Shown here: positions 35,437 to 44,274 of the stretch, piece by piece | How the letters are laid out: each line of letters starts with the position of its first letter | Numbering within the stretch: the first letter of the stretch is position 1 | Source of the DNA: Candidatus Collinsella stercoripullorum | GTDB lineage: Bacteria > Actinomycetota > Coriobacteriia > Coriobacteriales > Coriobacteriaceae | Direction: 5' to 3' | Length of the DNA: 64,000 nucleotides | NCBI GenBank assembly: GCA_019117005.1 | Contig: DXAO01000044.1 | Span: 62,001-126,000 of the forward strand | Notes under the pieces: model-generated | Told to the model about the DNA's origin: nothing | What the model saw: only the letters and a program-made list of their open reading frames with translations | Databases searched by the model: none | Program-made: the position numbers and the translations under genes

Positions 35437-36773
35437 GCCCGCGCCGCCCCGCCGAACAGGTCGGGGCGCGTTGCGAGGTAGGCGTCGAGGTCGGCGAGCG
35501 CGCGCTCGGCGTAGGCGGCGTAGCGGTCGCGCTTGGAACGGCGGCGCCCGTCGGAAAGCGGCGGCACGAGCCCGAAGTTCGCGTGCATGGGCTGGTAGCC
35601 CTCGGTCGCGGGGTCGGTCGCGTACGCGACGAGCGATCCGAGCGCCCCGGTGCGCGGAAGCGCGACGGGGTCCGCGCCGGCGAGGTCGGCGACGGTGTTC
35701 AGCGCGGCGAGCAGCCCCGAGGCGATCGCCTCGGTGTAGCCCTCCGTGCCCGTGATCTGGCCGGCGAGGCGCACCCGGGTCCCGGGGACGCGGAAGGTGG
35801 CGTCGAGGACGCGAGGGCTGTCCACGAAGGTGTTGCGGTGCATCACGCCGTAGCGGAAGAACTCGGCGTTCTCGAGCCCGGGGATCATGCGGAACACGCG
35901 CCGCTGCTCGGCGAAGGTGAGGTTGGTCTGGAAGCCCACGAGGTTGTAGGCGCTGCGCTCCGCGTTCTCGGCGCGCAGCTGGACGGCCGCCCAGGGCCTG
36001 CGCCCCGTGCGCGGGTCGGTGAGCCCCACGGGCTTCATCGCCCCGAAGCGGATGGCGTCGCGCCCCGTGCGCGCCACCTCCTCGGCGGGCTGGCAGGCCT
36101 GGAACAGGTCTCGCCGCTCGAAGTCGCGCAGCACGACGCGCTCGGCGCCGACGAGCGCGTCGATGAACGCCTCGTATTCGTCGCGGTCGAGGGGCGCGTT
36201 GAGGTAGTCGCCGCCGCCCGCCTCCCCGTAGCGCGACTGCGTGAACAGAACGTCCATGTCGAGGGTCGACGCGTCCACGATGGGCGCTGCGGCGTCGAAG
36301 AACGACAGGGCGTCGCCCCCCACGAGGGCGAGCAGGCGCTCGGAGAGGGCCGGCGAGCACAGGGGGCCCGCGGCGATCACGCAGGGGCCCTCGGGAACGT
36401 CGCGCACCTCCCCGCGGACGACCTCGATCGACGGGCGCGCGGCGACCTGCTCCTCCACGAGCCGGGAGAAGCGCGCGCGGTCGACCGCCAGCGCCCCGCC
36501 CGCCGGGACGGCGGCGGTGCGGGCGCAGGACACGAGCACCGACCCCATGCGGGAGAGCTCCTCCTTGAGAAGGCCGGCTGCGGAGTCGGGGCGGGTCGAT
36601 TTGAAGGAGTTCGAGCACACGAGCTCGGCGAGCGATGCGGTGTGGTGCGCGGGGGACGCGGTCTGCGGCCGCATCTCGTGCAGGGTGACCGGGATCCCCC
36701 GGTCGGCGAGCTGGCAGGCGCATTCGCATCCGGCGAGCCCTCCGCCCACCACCGTCACGCGCATGTCTTCCAT
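35433..36773 (-). CDS. trmFO: methylenetetrahydrofolate-tRNA-(uracil-5)-methyltransferase TrmFO
   Basis: A 446-residue FAD and folate enzyme that makes ribothymidine-54 in the T-loop of tRNAs. The N-terminal FAD motif VVGGGLAGCECA is followed by LVCSNSFKS with the active-site cysteine, and QITGTEGYTEAIASGLLAA near the C-terminus. Typical length. In many genomes topA sits between dprA and trmFO; here it is absent and the genes are neighbours. Confidence 0.95.
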   Translation of the reverse strand: MEDMRVTVVGGGLAGCECACQLADRGIPVTLHEMRPQTASPAHHTASLAELVCSNSFKSTRPDSAAGLLKEELSRMGSVLVSCARTAAVPAGGALAVDRARFSRLVEEQVAARPSIEVVRGEVRDVPEGPCVIAAGPLCSPALSERLLALVGGDALSFFDAAAPIVDASTLDMDVLFTQSRYGEAGGGDYLNAPLDRDEYEAFIDALVGAERVVLRDFERRDLFQACQPAEEVARTGRDAIRFGAMKPVGLTDPRTGRRPWAAVQLRAENAERSAYNLVGFQTNLTFAEQRRVFRMIPGLENAEFFRYGVMHRNTFVDSPRVLDATFRVPGTRVRLAGQITGTEGYTEAIASGLLAALNTVADLAGADPVALPRTGALGSLVAYATDPATEGYQPMHANFGLVPPLSDGRRRSKRDRYAAYAERALADLDAYLATRPDLFGGAARA

Positions 36774-36794
36774 AGGGCCCCTTTCCGTTCGGTC

Positions 36795-37721
36795 TCATCC
36801 TCCCCTATTGTGCACGATGGCGCTCCGCGCGCGGAGCGCGTTCGCACTCGGCGCGAACCTTCCATCCGCGAGCCGCTCGACGAGCCCGTCGGCGGCAAGG
36901 CCGCTCAGGTACGCCAGGCATTCCGTCGCCCGCATGCCGAGAGACGCAGCCAGGTCGTCGGGGCGCATGGGGTCGGCGACGAGCGCGCCCATGACGCGCG
37001 CCTCGAGTCCGTCCGGCTCGGGGGCGGCCGGGGGCACGCGGCAGTAGCGCAGGACGCCGAATATCCGCGAGACCGCGACCTCGATGGACTCCTCGTCGAC
37101 CAGCGGGCACGCCCCCACCGTGATGAGGTAGTTCGTGCCCCGGGACTGCGGTGACAGGATGGAGCCGGGGACCGCGAGCACCTCCCTGCCGATTTCCATG
37201 GCGGCCTCCGCGGTGGAGAAGGTCCCCGACGGCATGCCGGCCTCCGTCACGAACAGCGCCCGCGCGAGCGCCGCGATGACGCGGTTGCGCCGCGGGAAGG
37301 CGTAGCGGCGGGGCTGGGCGCCCCAGGGCGACAGGGAGACGACCGCGCCGCCCGAGGTCAGGGTGCGCTCGATGAGGCGCGCCGAGGACCGGGGGTAGAC
37401 GACGTCCGCCCCGCATCCCATGACCGCTATATGGACGCCCCCCTCGTCGAGCGCGGCCTCCCCTCCCGCTCGGTCGCATCCGCGCGCCCCGCCCGACACG
37501 ACCGCGATCCCCGACTGGGCGGCGACGGTCGCCACGGTCCGCGCGACGGCGAGCCCGTAGGGGGTCGCCCGCCGCGACCCCACGACCGCGACGGAGGGCG
37601 CGCTGAGGACCCGAGGGTCGCCGAGGACGTACAGGGTCCTCGGAGGACCGGGGAGGTCGCGGAGCTGGGGCGGGTAGAGCTCGTCGGCGATCCCGATCTC
37701 CCAGCGCCGCTCACCGCTCAT
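36795..37721 (-). CDS. dprA: DNA-processing protein DprA
   Basis: A 308-residue protein that loads RecA on incoming single-stranded DNA in transformation. The Rossmann-like core has VAVVGSRRATPYG, SGGARGCDRAG, FPRRNRVIAALA and SPQSRGTNYLI. The C-terminal winged helix follows (about 240-295). Overlaps yifB by 11 bases. Suggests at least ancestral competence. Confidence 0.95.
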   Translation of the reverse strand: MSGERRWEIGIADELYPPQLRDLPGPPRTLYVLGDPRVLSAPSVAVVGSRRATPYGLAVARTVATVAAQSGIAVVSGGARGCDRAGGEAALDEGGVHIAVMGCGADVVYPRSSARLIERTLTSGGAVVSLSPWGAQPRRYAFPRRNRVIAALARALFVTEAGMPSGTFSTAEAAMEIGREVLAVPGSILSPQSRGTNYLITVGACPLVDEESIEVAVSRIFGVLRYCRVPPAAPEPDGLEARVMGALVADPMRPDDLAASLGMRATECLAYLSGLAADGLVERLADGRFAPSANALRARSAIVHNRGG

Positions 37722-39231
37722 CTGCGGTCCTCCCCCTGAACATCGAGGCCTCGAGCACGTGCTCCCTGCGCACGCGCTCCGATTCGGCCATATCCGCGAC
37801 GGTGCGCGCGATGCGGCAGACGCGCACGATGCCGCGCGCGGTCAGCTTGCCGGTCCTCGCGATGCGCACGAGGGTCTGCCCCGCCCCCTCGTCGAGCCCG
37901 AACGCGGCGACGGCGCCCTCGATGCCCTCCGCGGACCCCTCGGCCGCGGGGCGGCTCCGGTGCGTGCGCCATGCGGTGAACGCCCGTCCCCGCTCCACCT
38001 GCGCCCGAAGGTCGGCCGAGCGGGCGCCCTGCGCCCCGCGCACGATCAGCTCCGGGTCCGGGCGCGCGACGTCGATGCACAGGTCTATGCGGTCGGCGAG
38101 GGGCCCGGAGAGCTTCGCGCGGTAGCGCTCGACGGCCGCCGGCGGGCAGGTGCACGCGACCTCGCGGTCGCCGAGGTGGCCGCAGGGACAGGGGTTGCTT
38201 GCCGCGAGCAGCTGGAAGCGCGCCGGGAAGGTGTAGGCGCCCTCAGCGCGCACGATCCTGATCCGGCCCGACTCCATGGGCTGGCGCAGCGTCTGAAGGA
38301 CGCTCGAGGGGAACTCGGCGAGCTCGTCCAGGTACAGGACGCCCCCGTGCGCGAGGCTGATCTCCCCCGGGGCGACGGGTCGCCCGCCGCCCGCGAGGCC
38401 CGCCGCCGAGATGCTGTGATGCGGGCTGCGGAAGGGCCGGCGGCCCGCGAGCAGTCCCTCGAGCGGCTCACCGCGGACGGAGTGGATGCAGAGCGCCTCC
38501 TGCCGCTCGCGCTCGTCGATGGTCGGCAGGATCGAGGTCATGCGCTCGGCGAGCATGCTCTTGCCCGCCCCCGGGGACCCGACCATGAGCAGGCCGAGAC
38601 CGCCCGCCGCGGCGATCGCCAGGCCGCGCTTGGCCACCTCCTGGCCGATGACGTCGGCGTAATCCGGCTCGGCGCCGCGCGCGGCGCATGCGGTGGCCGC
38701 CCGCGGCGCCCCGAGCGCGCGGGGCACCCCGAGCCTGAGCGCGCCGATATGGGCGATCGTGCCGCAGGCCACGCCGTCGAGGGGCACGTGGGCATCGGAG
38801 GGGGCGGTGGCGAGCGTGAGTGCGCGGTCGCGCGCGAGCAGCTGGTAGGCGACCTCGCCGCGGACCGGGCAGACCGACCCGTCGAGTCCGAGCTCGCCCA
38901 CGATGAGGCAGCCGTCGAGCCCGTCAGCGGGTATCTGGTGCGACGCGGCGAGGATGGCGACGGCGATGGGGAGGTCGAACCCCGACCCGGATTTGCGCAT
39001 GTCCCCGGGGGCGAGGTTGACGGTGATGCTCGCGCGCGGGATCTCGTAGCCCGCGGAGCGCAGCGCGCACCTGATGCGCCCCCGCGCCTCGAGCACGCCG
39101 GAGTCGGCCATGCCGACCAGGGCGATCCCGGGGATGCCGCCGGACATGGAGACTTCCACGGTGACCGGGGCCGCCTCCACCCCGCGGATGAAGGCGGTGC
39201 GCACGGCGAAGACCCGCCCGTCCGCGCTCAC
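37711..39231 (-). CDS. YifB/ComM-like Mg-chelatase-related AAA+ ATPase
   Basis: A 506-residue ATPase. The N-terminal Lon-like domain includes GIALVGMADSGVLEARGRIR, then Walker A GSPGAGKS and Walker B LYLDELAEF, a Cys-rich zinc region (NPCPCG...CTCPP) and the C-terminal ComM domain. ComM is a helicase that extends strand invasion in natural transformation. GTG start overlapping the yraN stop as GTGA. Confidence 0.93.
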   Translation of the reverse strand: MSADGRVFAVRTAFIRGVEAAPVTVEVSMSGGIPGIALVGMADSGVLEARGRIRCALRSAGYEIPRASITVNLAPGDMRKSGSGFDLPIAVAILAASHQIPADGLDGCLIVGELGLDGSVCPVRGEVAYQLLARDRALTLATAPSDAHVPLDGVACGTIAHIGALRLGVPRALGAPRAATACAARGAEPDYADVIGQEVAKRGLAIAAAGGLGLLMVGSPGAGKSMLAERMTSILPTIDERERQEALCIHSVRGEPLEGLLAGRRPFRSPHHSISAAGLAGGGRPVAPGEISLAHGGVLYLDELAEFPSSVLQTLRQPMESGRIRIVRAEGAYTFPARFQLLAASNPCPCGHLGDREVACTCPPAAVERYRAKLSGPLADRIDLCIDVARPDPELIVRGAQGARSADLRAQVERGRAFTAWRTHRSRPAAEGSAEGIEGAVAAFGLDEGAGQTLVRIARTGKLTARGIVRVCRIARTVADMAESERVRREHVLEASMFRGRTADER

Positions 39232-39695
39232 CGGGGACCGTCCCAGGTGAAGGCGCCCACCAGATGCTCGATGCGGGCGGCGCACCCGCAGACCACCTGA
39301 ACCGCGACCACATCGAAGCGCACGGAGCGCGCGGGGTAGCGCTCCATGATGTAGCGGGCGGCGATGCGCGCGTAGCGGCGCTGCTTGCGCTCGTCGACGG
39401 CCGTCTCGGGGTAGACGGGGGCGTCGCCGCCCCGCTGCCGTCTGGTCTTGACCTCGACCAGGACCACTTCGTCGGTGCCGGGGTCGAGCACCACGAGGTC
39501 CGCCTCCCCCTCCGGGCTTCGGTACCCGCGCTCCCGCAGCTCGTACCCGCTCTGCTCGAGGTACCCCCAGGCGATCAGCTCGCCGACGCGCCCGAGCTCG
39601 GACGGCGAGAGCCCCCACAGCTCCTCCGGGTCGTCCGCGCACGTCTCGAGCAGCCTCAGGTCGTCTTCCAACCGCTTGCGCTTCCTCTTGCCCAT
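39228..39695 (-). CDS. YraN/UPF0102 family nuclease-like protein
   Basis: A 155-residue protein with the restriction-endonuclease-like fold signature: LGRVGELIAWGYLEQ, then GEADLVVLD and VLVEVKTRR, the likely Asp-Glu-Lys metal site. About 30 extra N-terminal residues (basic, then acidic) precede the family start. Function in the family is not established; position with rnhB, yifB and dprA is conserved. Confidence 0.9.
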   Translation of the reverse strand: MGKRKRKRLEDDLRLLETCADDPEELWGLSPSELGRVGELIAWGYLEQSGYELRERGYRSPEGEADLVVLDPGTDEVVLVEVKTRRQRGGDAPVYPETAVDERKQRRYARIAARYIMERYPARSVRFDVVAVQVVCGCAARIEHLVGAFTWDGPR

Positions 39696-39874
39696 GGCAC
39701 TCCCCTCATCCGGTCCGTTGGATGGGATGAGTGTCCGGCGGGCGCTCGGACGCGGATCCGGCGATTCCGAACCGCGGGCGGCGCCGCATACGCGCGGCGC
39801 CCGAACGGAATCCGAACGGGCGGGTACCGCGGGCCGATGCGGCGGCGCGGTATGCGCCGGGGCCTCCCGCCTAT

Positions 39875-40663
39875 TCAGAACAGACGGGCGGTCTCCAGGA
39901 AGTTTCCGCAGAAGCTCACGCGATGGACGGGGGTGAGGCCGCGCTCGCGGATGGCCTGGATGTGCTCGGGCGACGCGTATCCCTTCGAGCGCGCGAGATG
40001 GTACCCGGGGTACTCGGCGTCGAGCTCGACCATGAGCTCGTCACGGGTCACCTTCGCCACGATGGAGGCGGCGGCGATGCAGGCGACCGTCGCGTCGCCG
40101 TGCACGACGTCGCGCTCGTTGGGAACGGCGCCCAAGGGGTTGCCGTCCATGAGGACGCAGTCGGGGGCGAGGCCCGTGTCGGCGACGGCCCCCGCCACGG
40201 CCTCGCGCAGGGAGCGCGCCATGCCGATCGCGTCGATGCGCTCGGGCGGGATGTGGCAGATGCCGATGGCGCGCGCGGTCTCGGCTATGCGGACCGCGAG
40301 CATCTCGCGGCGCGCCGGGGACAGCTGCTTGGAGTCGTTCACGCCCCAGATGCGCGGTTCGTTGGGAAGGCAGACGGCGCATACGGTGAGCGGCCCCGCG
40401 ACCGAGCCGCGACCCACCTCGTCGACGCCCACGACGACGCCCGCTCCCCCGAGCTCGCGCATGCGGGCGTACATGCCCTCGACGCGCTCGCGCTCGGCGC
40501 GCTCGCGGTCCAGGCGCCGCCGTGCGCGCTCGCAGGCCTTGCGCACTTGCACGCGCGGGTCGTCCCGGTAGCGCTCGAGCAGCCCCTCGATCTGGTCGGG
40601 CGGGGCGCTCGCCAGCTCGGCGGCGACCTGCGAGGCGGGGTGCGAGCTCGTCATGTTTGCCAT
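39875..40663 (-). CDS. rnhB: ribonuclease HII
   Basis: A 262-residue enzyme removing ribonucleotides from DNA. The active site begins with GVDEVGRGSVAGP (Asp-Glu), then an Asp in VNDSKQL, and later CIAAASIVAKVTRDE and HRVSFCG. An N-terminal helical region of about 75 residues precedes the catalytic core, as in Bacillus RNase HII. I chose the ATG at 40663 (GGGGG five bases upstream); 40675 and 40654 are alternatives. Confidence 0.94.
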   Translation of the reverse strand: MANMTSSHPASQVAAELASAPPDQIEGLLERYRDDPRVQVRKACERARRRLDRERAERERVEGMYARMRELGGAGVVVGVDEVGRGSVAGPLTVCAVCLPNEPRIWGVNDSKQLSPARREMLAVRIAETARAIGICHIPPERIDAIGMARSLREAVAGAVADTGLAPDCVLMDGNPLGAVPNERDVVHGDATVACIAAASIVAKVTRDELMVELDAEYPGYHLARSKGYASPEHIQAIRERGLTPVHRVSFCGNFLETARLF

Positions 40664-40691
40664 TCGGTCCCCCATCGACTCGATATGAAAA

Positions 40692-40716
40692 CGGGCCGCC
40701 CGCGAGGGACGGCCCG
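40692..40716 (-). terminator. rplS terminator
   Basis: Stem CGGGCCG / CGGCCCG with TTTT after it on the minus strand, between rplS and rnhB. Confidence 0.8.
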
Positions 40717-40747
40717 GTATCCGGACGGATGTGCGCGGGAAAGCGGG

Positions 40748-41089
40748 TTAGCGCTTCTCCGGGATGCGGGCGGCCTTGCCGACCTTGTCGCGCAGGTAGT
40801 AGAGCTTCGCGCGGCGGACGCGGCCGTGGCGCACGACCTCGAGCTTGGCGATCTTGGGGCTGTGCAGCGGGAAGGTGCGCTCCACGCCGATGCCGAAGGA
40901 GATCTTGCGGACGGTGAAGGTCTCACGGGAGGAGCCGCCGCTCATGCGGATGACATCGCCCTGGAAGACCTGGATGCGCTCGCGGTCACCCTCCTTGATG
41001 CGGTAGTGGACCTTGACGTTGTCGCCGATGCGGACCTGCGGGATGTCCTCGCGGATGTCCTGGCGCTCGATTGCGCGGATGTAATCCAT
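40748..41089 (-). CDS. rplS: 50S ribosomal protein L19
   Basis: A 113-residue ribosomal protein with [39 protein letters not shown] and [13 protein letters not shown], all typical of L19. ATG behind GAGG. It has its own promoter, leader and terminator, instead of being co-transcribed with trmD as in many bacteria. Confidence 0.97.
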   Translation of the reverse strand: MDYIRAIERQDIREDIPQVRIGDNVKVHYRIKEGDRERIQVFQGDVIRMSGGSSRETFTVRKISFGIGVERTFPLHSPKIAKLEVVRHGRVRRAKLYYLRDKVGKAARIPEKR

Positions 41090-41114
41090 CTTCAAATCCT
41101 CACTCTTGCCAGAG

Positions 41115-41135
41115 GTGCCGCACGGAGGCCGGCAC
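41115..41135 (-). promoter_or_regulatory. rplS leader hairpin
   Basis: Stem GTGCCG / CGGCAC around 9 bases, in the short leader between the rplS promoter and start. Possible L19 autoregulatory element; unproven. Confidence 0.35.
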
Positions 41136-41157
41136 ATGGGTTGAACAAACGTGCATT

Positions 41158-41185
41158 ATTATACGCATGGCGCAGGTCCGCGCAA
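41158..41185 (-). promoter_or_regulatory. rplS promoter
   Basis: Minus strand TTGCGC, 16 bases, a perfect TATAAT. Expected transcription start about 41150, a leader of about 60 bases. Confidence 0.8.
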
Positions 41186-41213
41186 GGTCGAAAATCGCGC
41201 ATTTCCTGTGATT

Positions 41214-41242
41214 GCGGCCCCGGGTCCGAGCTCCGGGGCCGC
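41214..41242 (-). terminator. possible ppdK terminator hairpin
   Basis: Stem GCGGCCCCGG / CCGGGGCCGC about 70 bases past the ppdK stop, without a T run after it. Its role as a terminator is uncertain. Confidence 0.4.
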
Positions 41243-41311
41243 CATGCCCTATCCGTCGACCCCGCGCGCGGGCGCCGCCGTGACCGGCGGGACGAGCGAG
41301 GGCGCCGTCGT

Positions 41312-44056
41312 TCAGCCCCGCGTGCGCGCGAGCACCGCGTGGGCGGCCGCGAGCCGTGCCTGGGGTACGCGGTAGGGCGAGCAGGACACGTAGTCGACGC
41401 CCGCCTCGTTCAGGAACCTGACGATGGAGGCGGGGTCGCCGCCGTGCTCCCCGCACACGCCGAAATGCATGCCCGGGTTCACGGCGCGCGCCTTGTCCAC
41501 CGCCGTCCGCACGAGCTCGAGGACCGCGTCGTCGACGGTCTCGAAGGGGTTCGCGGCGAGGATCTTGCGGTGGAGGTAGGCGGGGATGAACTTCGCCTCG
41601 GCGTCGTCGCGCGAGAAGCCGAAGGTCGTCTGGGTGAGGTCGTTCGTCCCGAAGCAGAAGAAGTCCGCATGGGCGGCGATGCTGCCGGCCACCAGGCAGG
41701 CGCGCGGCAGCTCGACCATGGTGCCCACGGGGATGTCGAGCGCGACGCCGCGCTCGGCGCCGACCTCGCGCAGGACGCGCTCGATGAGCTCGCGCATCTG
41801 CACGTGCTCCTCCGTGATCGCGACGAGCGGGACCATGATCTCGGGCCGCGGGTCGAGCCCCTCGGCGATGAGGCGGGCGGCGGCCTCGGCGATGGCGCGC
41901 ACCTGCATGAGCGGCAGGTCGCCGAAGATCACGGAGAGGCGCACGCCGCGCAGGCCGAGCATGGGGTTCGCCTCGCTCATCGCGTCGATGCGGCGCAGCC
42001 GGTCGCGCAGGGCGCGGACGCGCTCCGGGTCGCCCCCTGCCGCCTCCAGGCGGGCGATGGCGACGTCGAGCTCGCGTGGGCTGTCCAGGAACTCGTGGAG
42101 CGGCGGGTCGATGAGGCGGATGACCATCGGGCGGCCGTCCATGGTGCGCATCATGGACGCGAAGTCCTCCGTCTGCACGCGCAGGAGCTCGTCGAGGGCG
42201 CCGGCGCGCTCGGTGTCGTCGTCGCTCAAGATGAAGGTCTGGATGATGGACTTCCGCTCGCCCAGGAACATGTGCTCGGTCCTGCACAGGCCGATGGCCT
42301 CGGCGCCGAACTCGAGCGCCAGGCGCGCGTCCTCGGGGTTGTCGGCGTTGACGCGGACGTGCGCGGGACGGCCCGCGTCCGGGGCGAGGCGGATGTCGTC
42401 GGCCCACCCGAGGATGGTCCCGAGGTCGCCCGTCAGCTCCGCGGAGACGAGCGGCACCGCGCCCGCCGCCACGACGCCCGTCGCCCCGTCGATGGAGATG
42501 ACGTCCCCCTCGTGCAGCACGAGGTCGCTGCCGGCGATGCGGACCTCCTTGGCGGCTGCGTCGATGCGGAAGGCCTCGACGCCGCAGACGCACGGCGTCC
42601 CCATGCCGCGGGCGATGACGGCCGCATGGCTCGTCTTGCCGCCGTGGCTCGTGAGGATGCCCTCGGCGGCCACCATGCCCTTCAGGTCGTCGGGGTTGGT
42701 CTCCCATCTGACGAGGATGACCGGCTCGCCCCGCTGGGCGCGCTCGACCGCGTCGTCGGAGCTGAAGACGATCGCCCCCACGGCGGCGCCGGGGCTCGCG
42801 TTCAGGCCGCGGGCGATGACGTCGGGGCGCGCCGCGGTATCGAACTGGGGATGGAGCAGCTGGTCGAGCTGGGCGGGGTCGATGCGGGACACGGCCTCCT
42901 CGCGCGTGATGAGACCCTCCCCCACCATGTCGATGGCGATCCTCAGGGCCGCGCCCGCGGTGCGCTTGCCCACGCGGGTCTGGAGCATCCACAGGCTCCC
43001 CTGCTCGATCGTGAACTCGATGTCGCACATGTCGCGGTAATGGTTCTCGAGCACCGAGAAGTAGCGCTCGAGCTCGGCGCCGGCGCTCTCGAGCCCGGGC
43101 TTGGAGGCGAGGTCGGAGATGGGCTCGGTGTTGCGGATGCCCGCGACGACGTCCTCGCCCTGCGCGTTCACCAGGAAGTCGCCGTAGAACTCGCGCGTGC
43201 CGTCGGCCGGGTTGCGCGTGAACGCGACGCCCGTCGCGGAGGTGTCGCCTTTGTTGCCGAACACCATGACCTGGACGTTGACGGCGGTGCCCAGGTCGTC
43301 GGGGATGCCGTTGCGCTGGCGGTACAGGATGGCGCGCTCGTTCATCCAGCTGCCGAAGACGGCCTGGATGGCGAGGCGGAGCTGCAGGGCGGGGTCTGCC
43401 GGGAACGCCACGGCTCCGTCGACGACTAGCTCGGGATGGTCCTTTGCGCTCACGTGGTCGGAGAAGATCGCCTTGAACTCGCCGACGAGAGCCTCGAGGT
43501 CCTCGGCGGAGAGCTCGGCGTCGGTGCGGACGCCGGCGAGCAGCCTGCGCGCGGTGAGGGCGTTCTCGAACAGGTCGGCGTCGACGCCGAGCACGACGTC
43601 GGAGAACATCTGGATGAATCGGCGGTAGGAGTCCCACGCGAAGCGCGGGTTATCCGTCTGCGCGATGAGCCCGCGCACCGACTCGTCGTTCAGACCGAGG
43701 TTCAGGACCGTGTCCATCATGCCGGGCATGGAGAACGGCGCACCCGAGCGCACGGAGACGAGGAGCGGGTCCGCCGCGTCCCCCAGGCGCTTGCCGTAGC
43801 GCTGCTCGAGGTCCCGCTCGGCGGCGGCGACCTCCTCGAGGGCGCCCTCGGGCCACACGTCGCCGGCCTGGGCGTACTCGACGCAGGTCTGGCAGGTGAT
43901 GGTGAAGCCCGGGGGCACGGGGAGGCCGATGCGCGCCATCTCGGCGAGGTTCGCCCCCTTGCCGCCGAGGATGTACCTCATCTCGGCCGAGCCCTCGGTC
44001 GCGTCCCCGCCCCGGCCGTCCGTGCCGAACCGGTAGACGCGTTTGTCCCTGCTCAC
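41312..44056 (-). CDS. ppdK: pyruvate, phosphate dikinase
   Basis: A 914-residue enzyme interconverting pyruvate, ATP and phosphate with PEP, AMP and pyrophosphate. The N-terminal ATP-grasp domain starts GGKGANLAEMARIGLPVPPGF; the phospho-His lies in GGKTSHAAVIARGMG, preceded by the LTSHG element; the C-terminal TIM barrel ends with GEHGGDPASI. The Thr beside the catalytic His is the expected target of PpsR. GTG start behind GGGGG. It has its own promoter and an upstream palindrome. Confidence 0.97.
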   Translation of the reverse strand: MSRDKRVYRFGTDGRGGDATEGSAEMRYILGGKGANLAEMARIGLPVPPGFTITCQTCVEYAQAGDVWPEGALEEVAAAERDLEQRYGKRLGDAADPLLVSVRSGAPFSMPGMMDTVLNLGLNDESVRGLIAQTDNPRFAWDSYRRFIQMFSDVVLGVDADLFENALTARRLLAGVRTDAELSAEDLEALVGEFKAIFSDHVSAKDHPELVVDGAVAFPADPALQLRLAIQAVFGSWMNERAILYRQRNGIPDDLGTAVNVQVMVFGNKGDTSATGVAFTRNPADGTREFYGDFLVNAQGEDVVAGIRNTEPISDLASKPGLESAGAELERYFSVLENHYRDMCDIEFTIEQGSLWMLQTRVGKRTAGAALRIAIDMVGEGLITREEAVSRIDPAQLDQLLHPQFDTAARPDVIARGLNASPGAAVGAIVFSSDDAVERAQRGEPVILVRWETNPDDLKGMVAAEGILTSHGGKTSHAAVIARGMGTPCVCGVEAFRIDAAAKEVRIAGSDLVLHEGDVISIDGATGVVAAGAVPLVSAELTGDLGTILGWADDIRLAPDAGRPAHVRVNADNPEDARLALEFGAEAIGLCRTEHMFLGERKSIIQTFILSDDDTERAGALDELLRVQTEDFASMMRTMDGRPMVIRLIDPPLHEFLDSPRELDVAIARLEAAGGDPERVRALRDRLRRIDAMSEANPMLGLRGVRLSVIFGDLPLMQVRAIAEAAARLIAEGLDPRPEIMVPLVAITEEHVQMRELIERVLREVGAERGVALDIPVGTMVELPRACLVAGSIAAHADFFCFGTNDLTQTTFGFSRDDAEAKFIPAYLHRKILAANPFETVDDAVLELVRTAVDKARAVNPGMHFGVCGEHGGDPASIVRFLNEAGVDYVSCSPYRVPQARLAAAHAVLARTRG

Positions 44057-44128
44057 GATGATCCCCCTTTCCGCACCGCATCCGGTGCGCGATCGCGTTC
44101 GCGCCGGCGCGTACCGCGCGCCGACTGG

Positions 44129-44157
44129 TGTATACCTTAGCGCCGGCGCCCGCGCAA
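44129..44157 (-). promoter_or_regulatory. ppdK promoter
   Basis: Minus strand TTGCGC, 17 bases, TATACA. Expected transcription start about 44122, about 66 bases upstream of the GTG. Confidence 0.65.
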
Positions 44158-44182
44158 AGGCGCGCGCCTGGAGGGAGCACGC

Positions 44183-44198
44183 TATGGTATCGATACCA
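44183..44198. promoter_or_regulatory. 16-base palindromic operator upstream of ppdK
   Basis: ATGGTATCGATACCAT is a perfect 16-base inverted repeat with a central CG, the style of LacI/GalR-family operators. It is centred about 68 bases upstream of the predicted ppdK transcription start, so an activator, or a repressor acting on an unseen promoter, would fit better than simple promoter occlusion. Confidence 0.6.
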
Positions 44199-44274
44199 TG
44201 TCAGCAGGTTGGAAGGGGTAAAAGGTTTAAGCATGGAGGCCCTGTCGCGGACCCGTGGAGATTGCGTCGGCCGA

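Noticed and set aside
39731-43429. A 1232-codon open frame on the plus strand
   Set aside because: It is antisense to rnhB, rplS and ppdK and shows no domain; same GC-rich shadow pattern.
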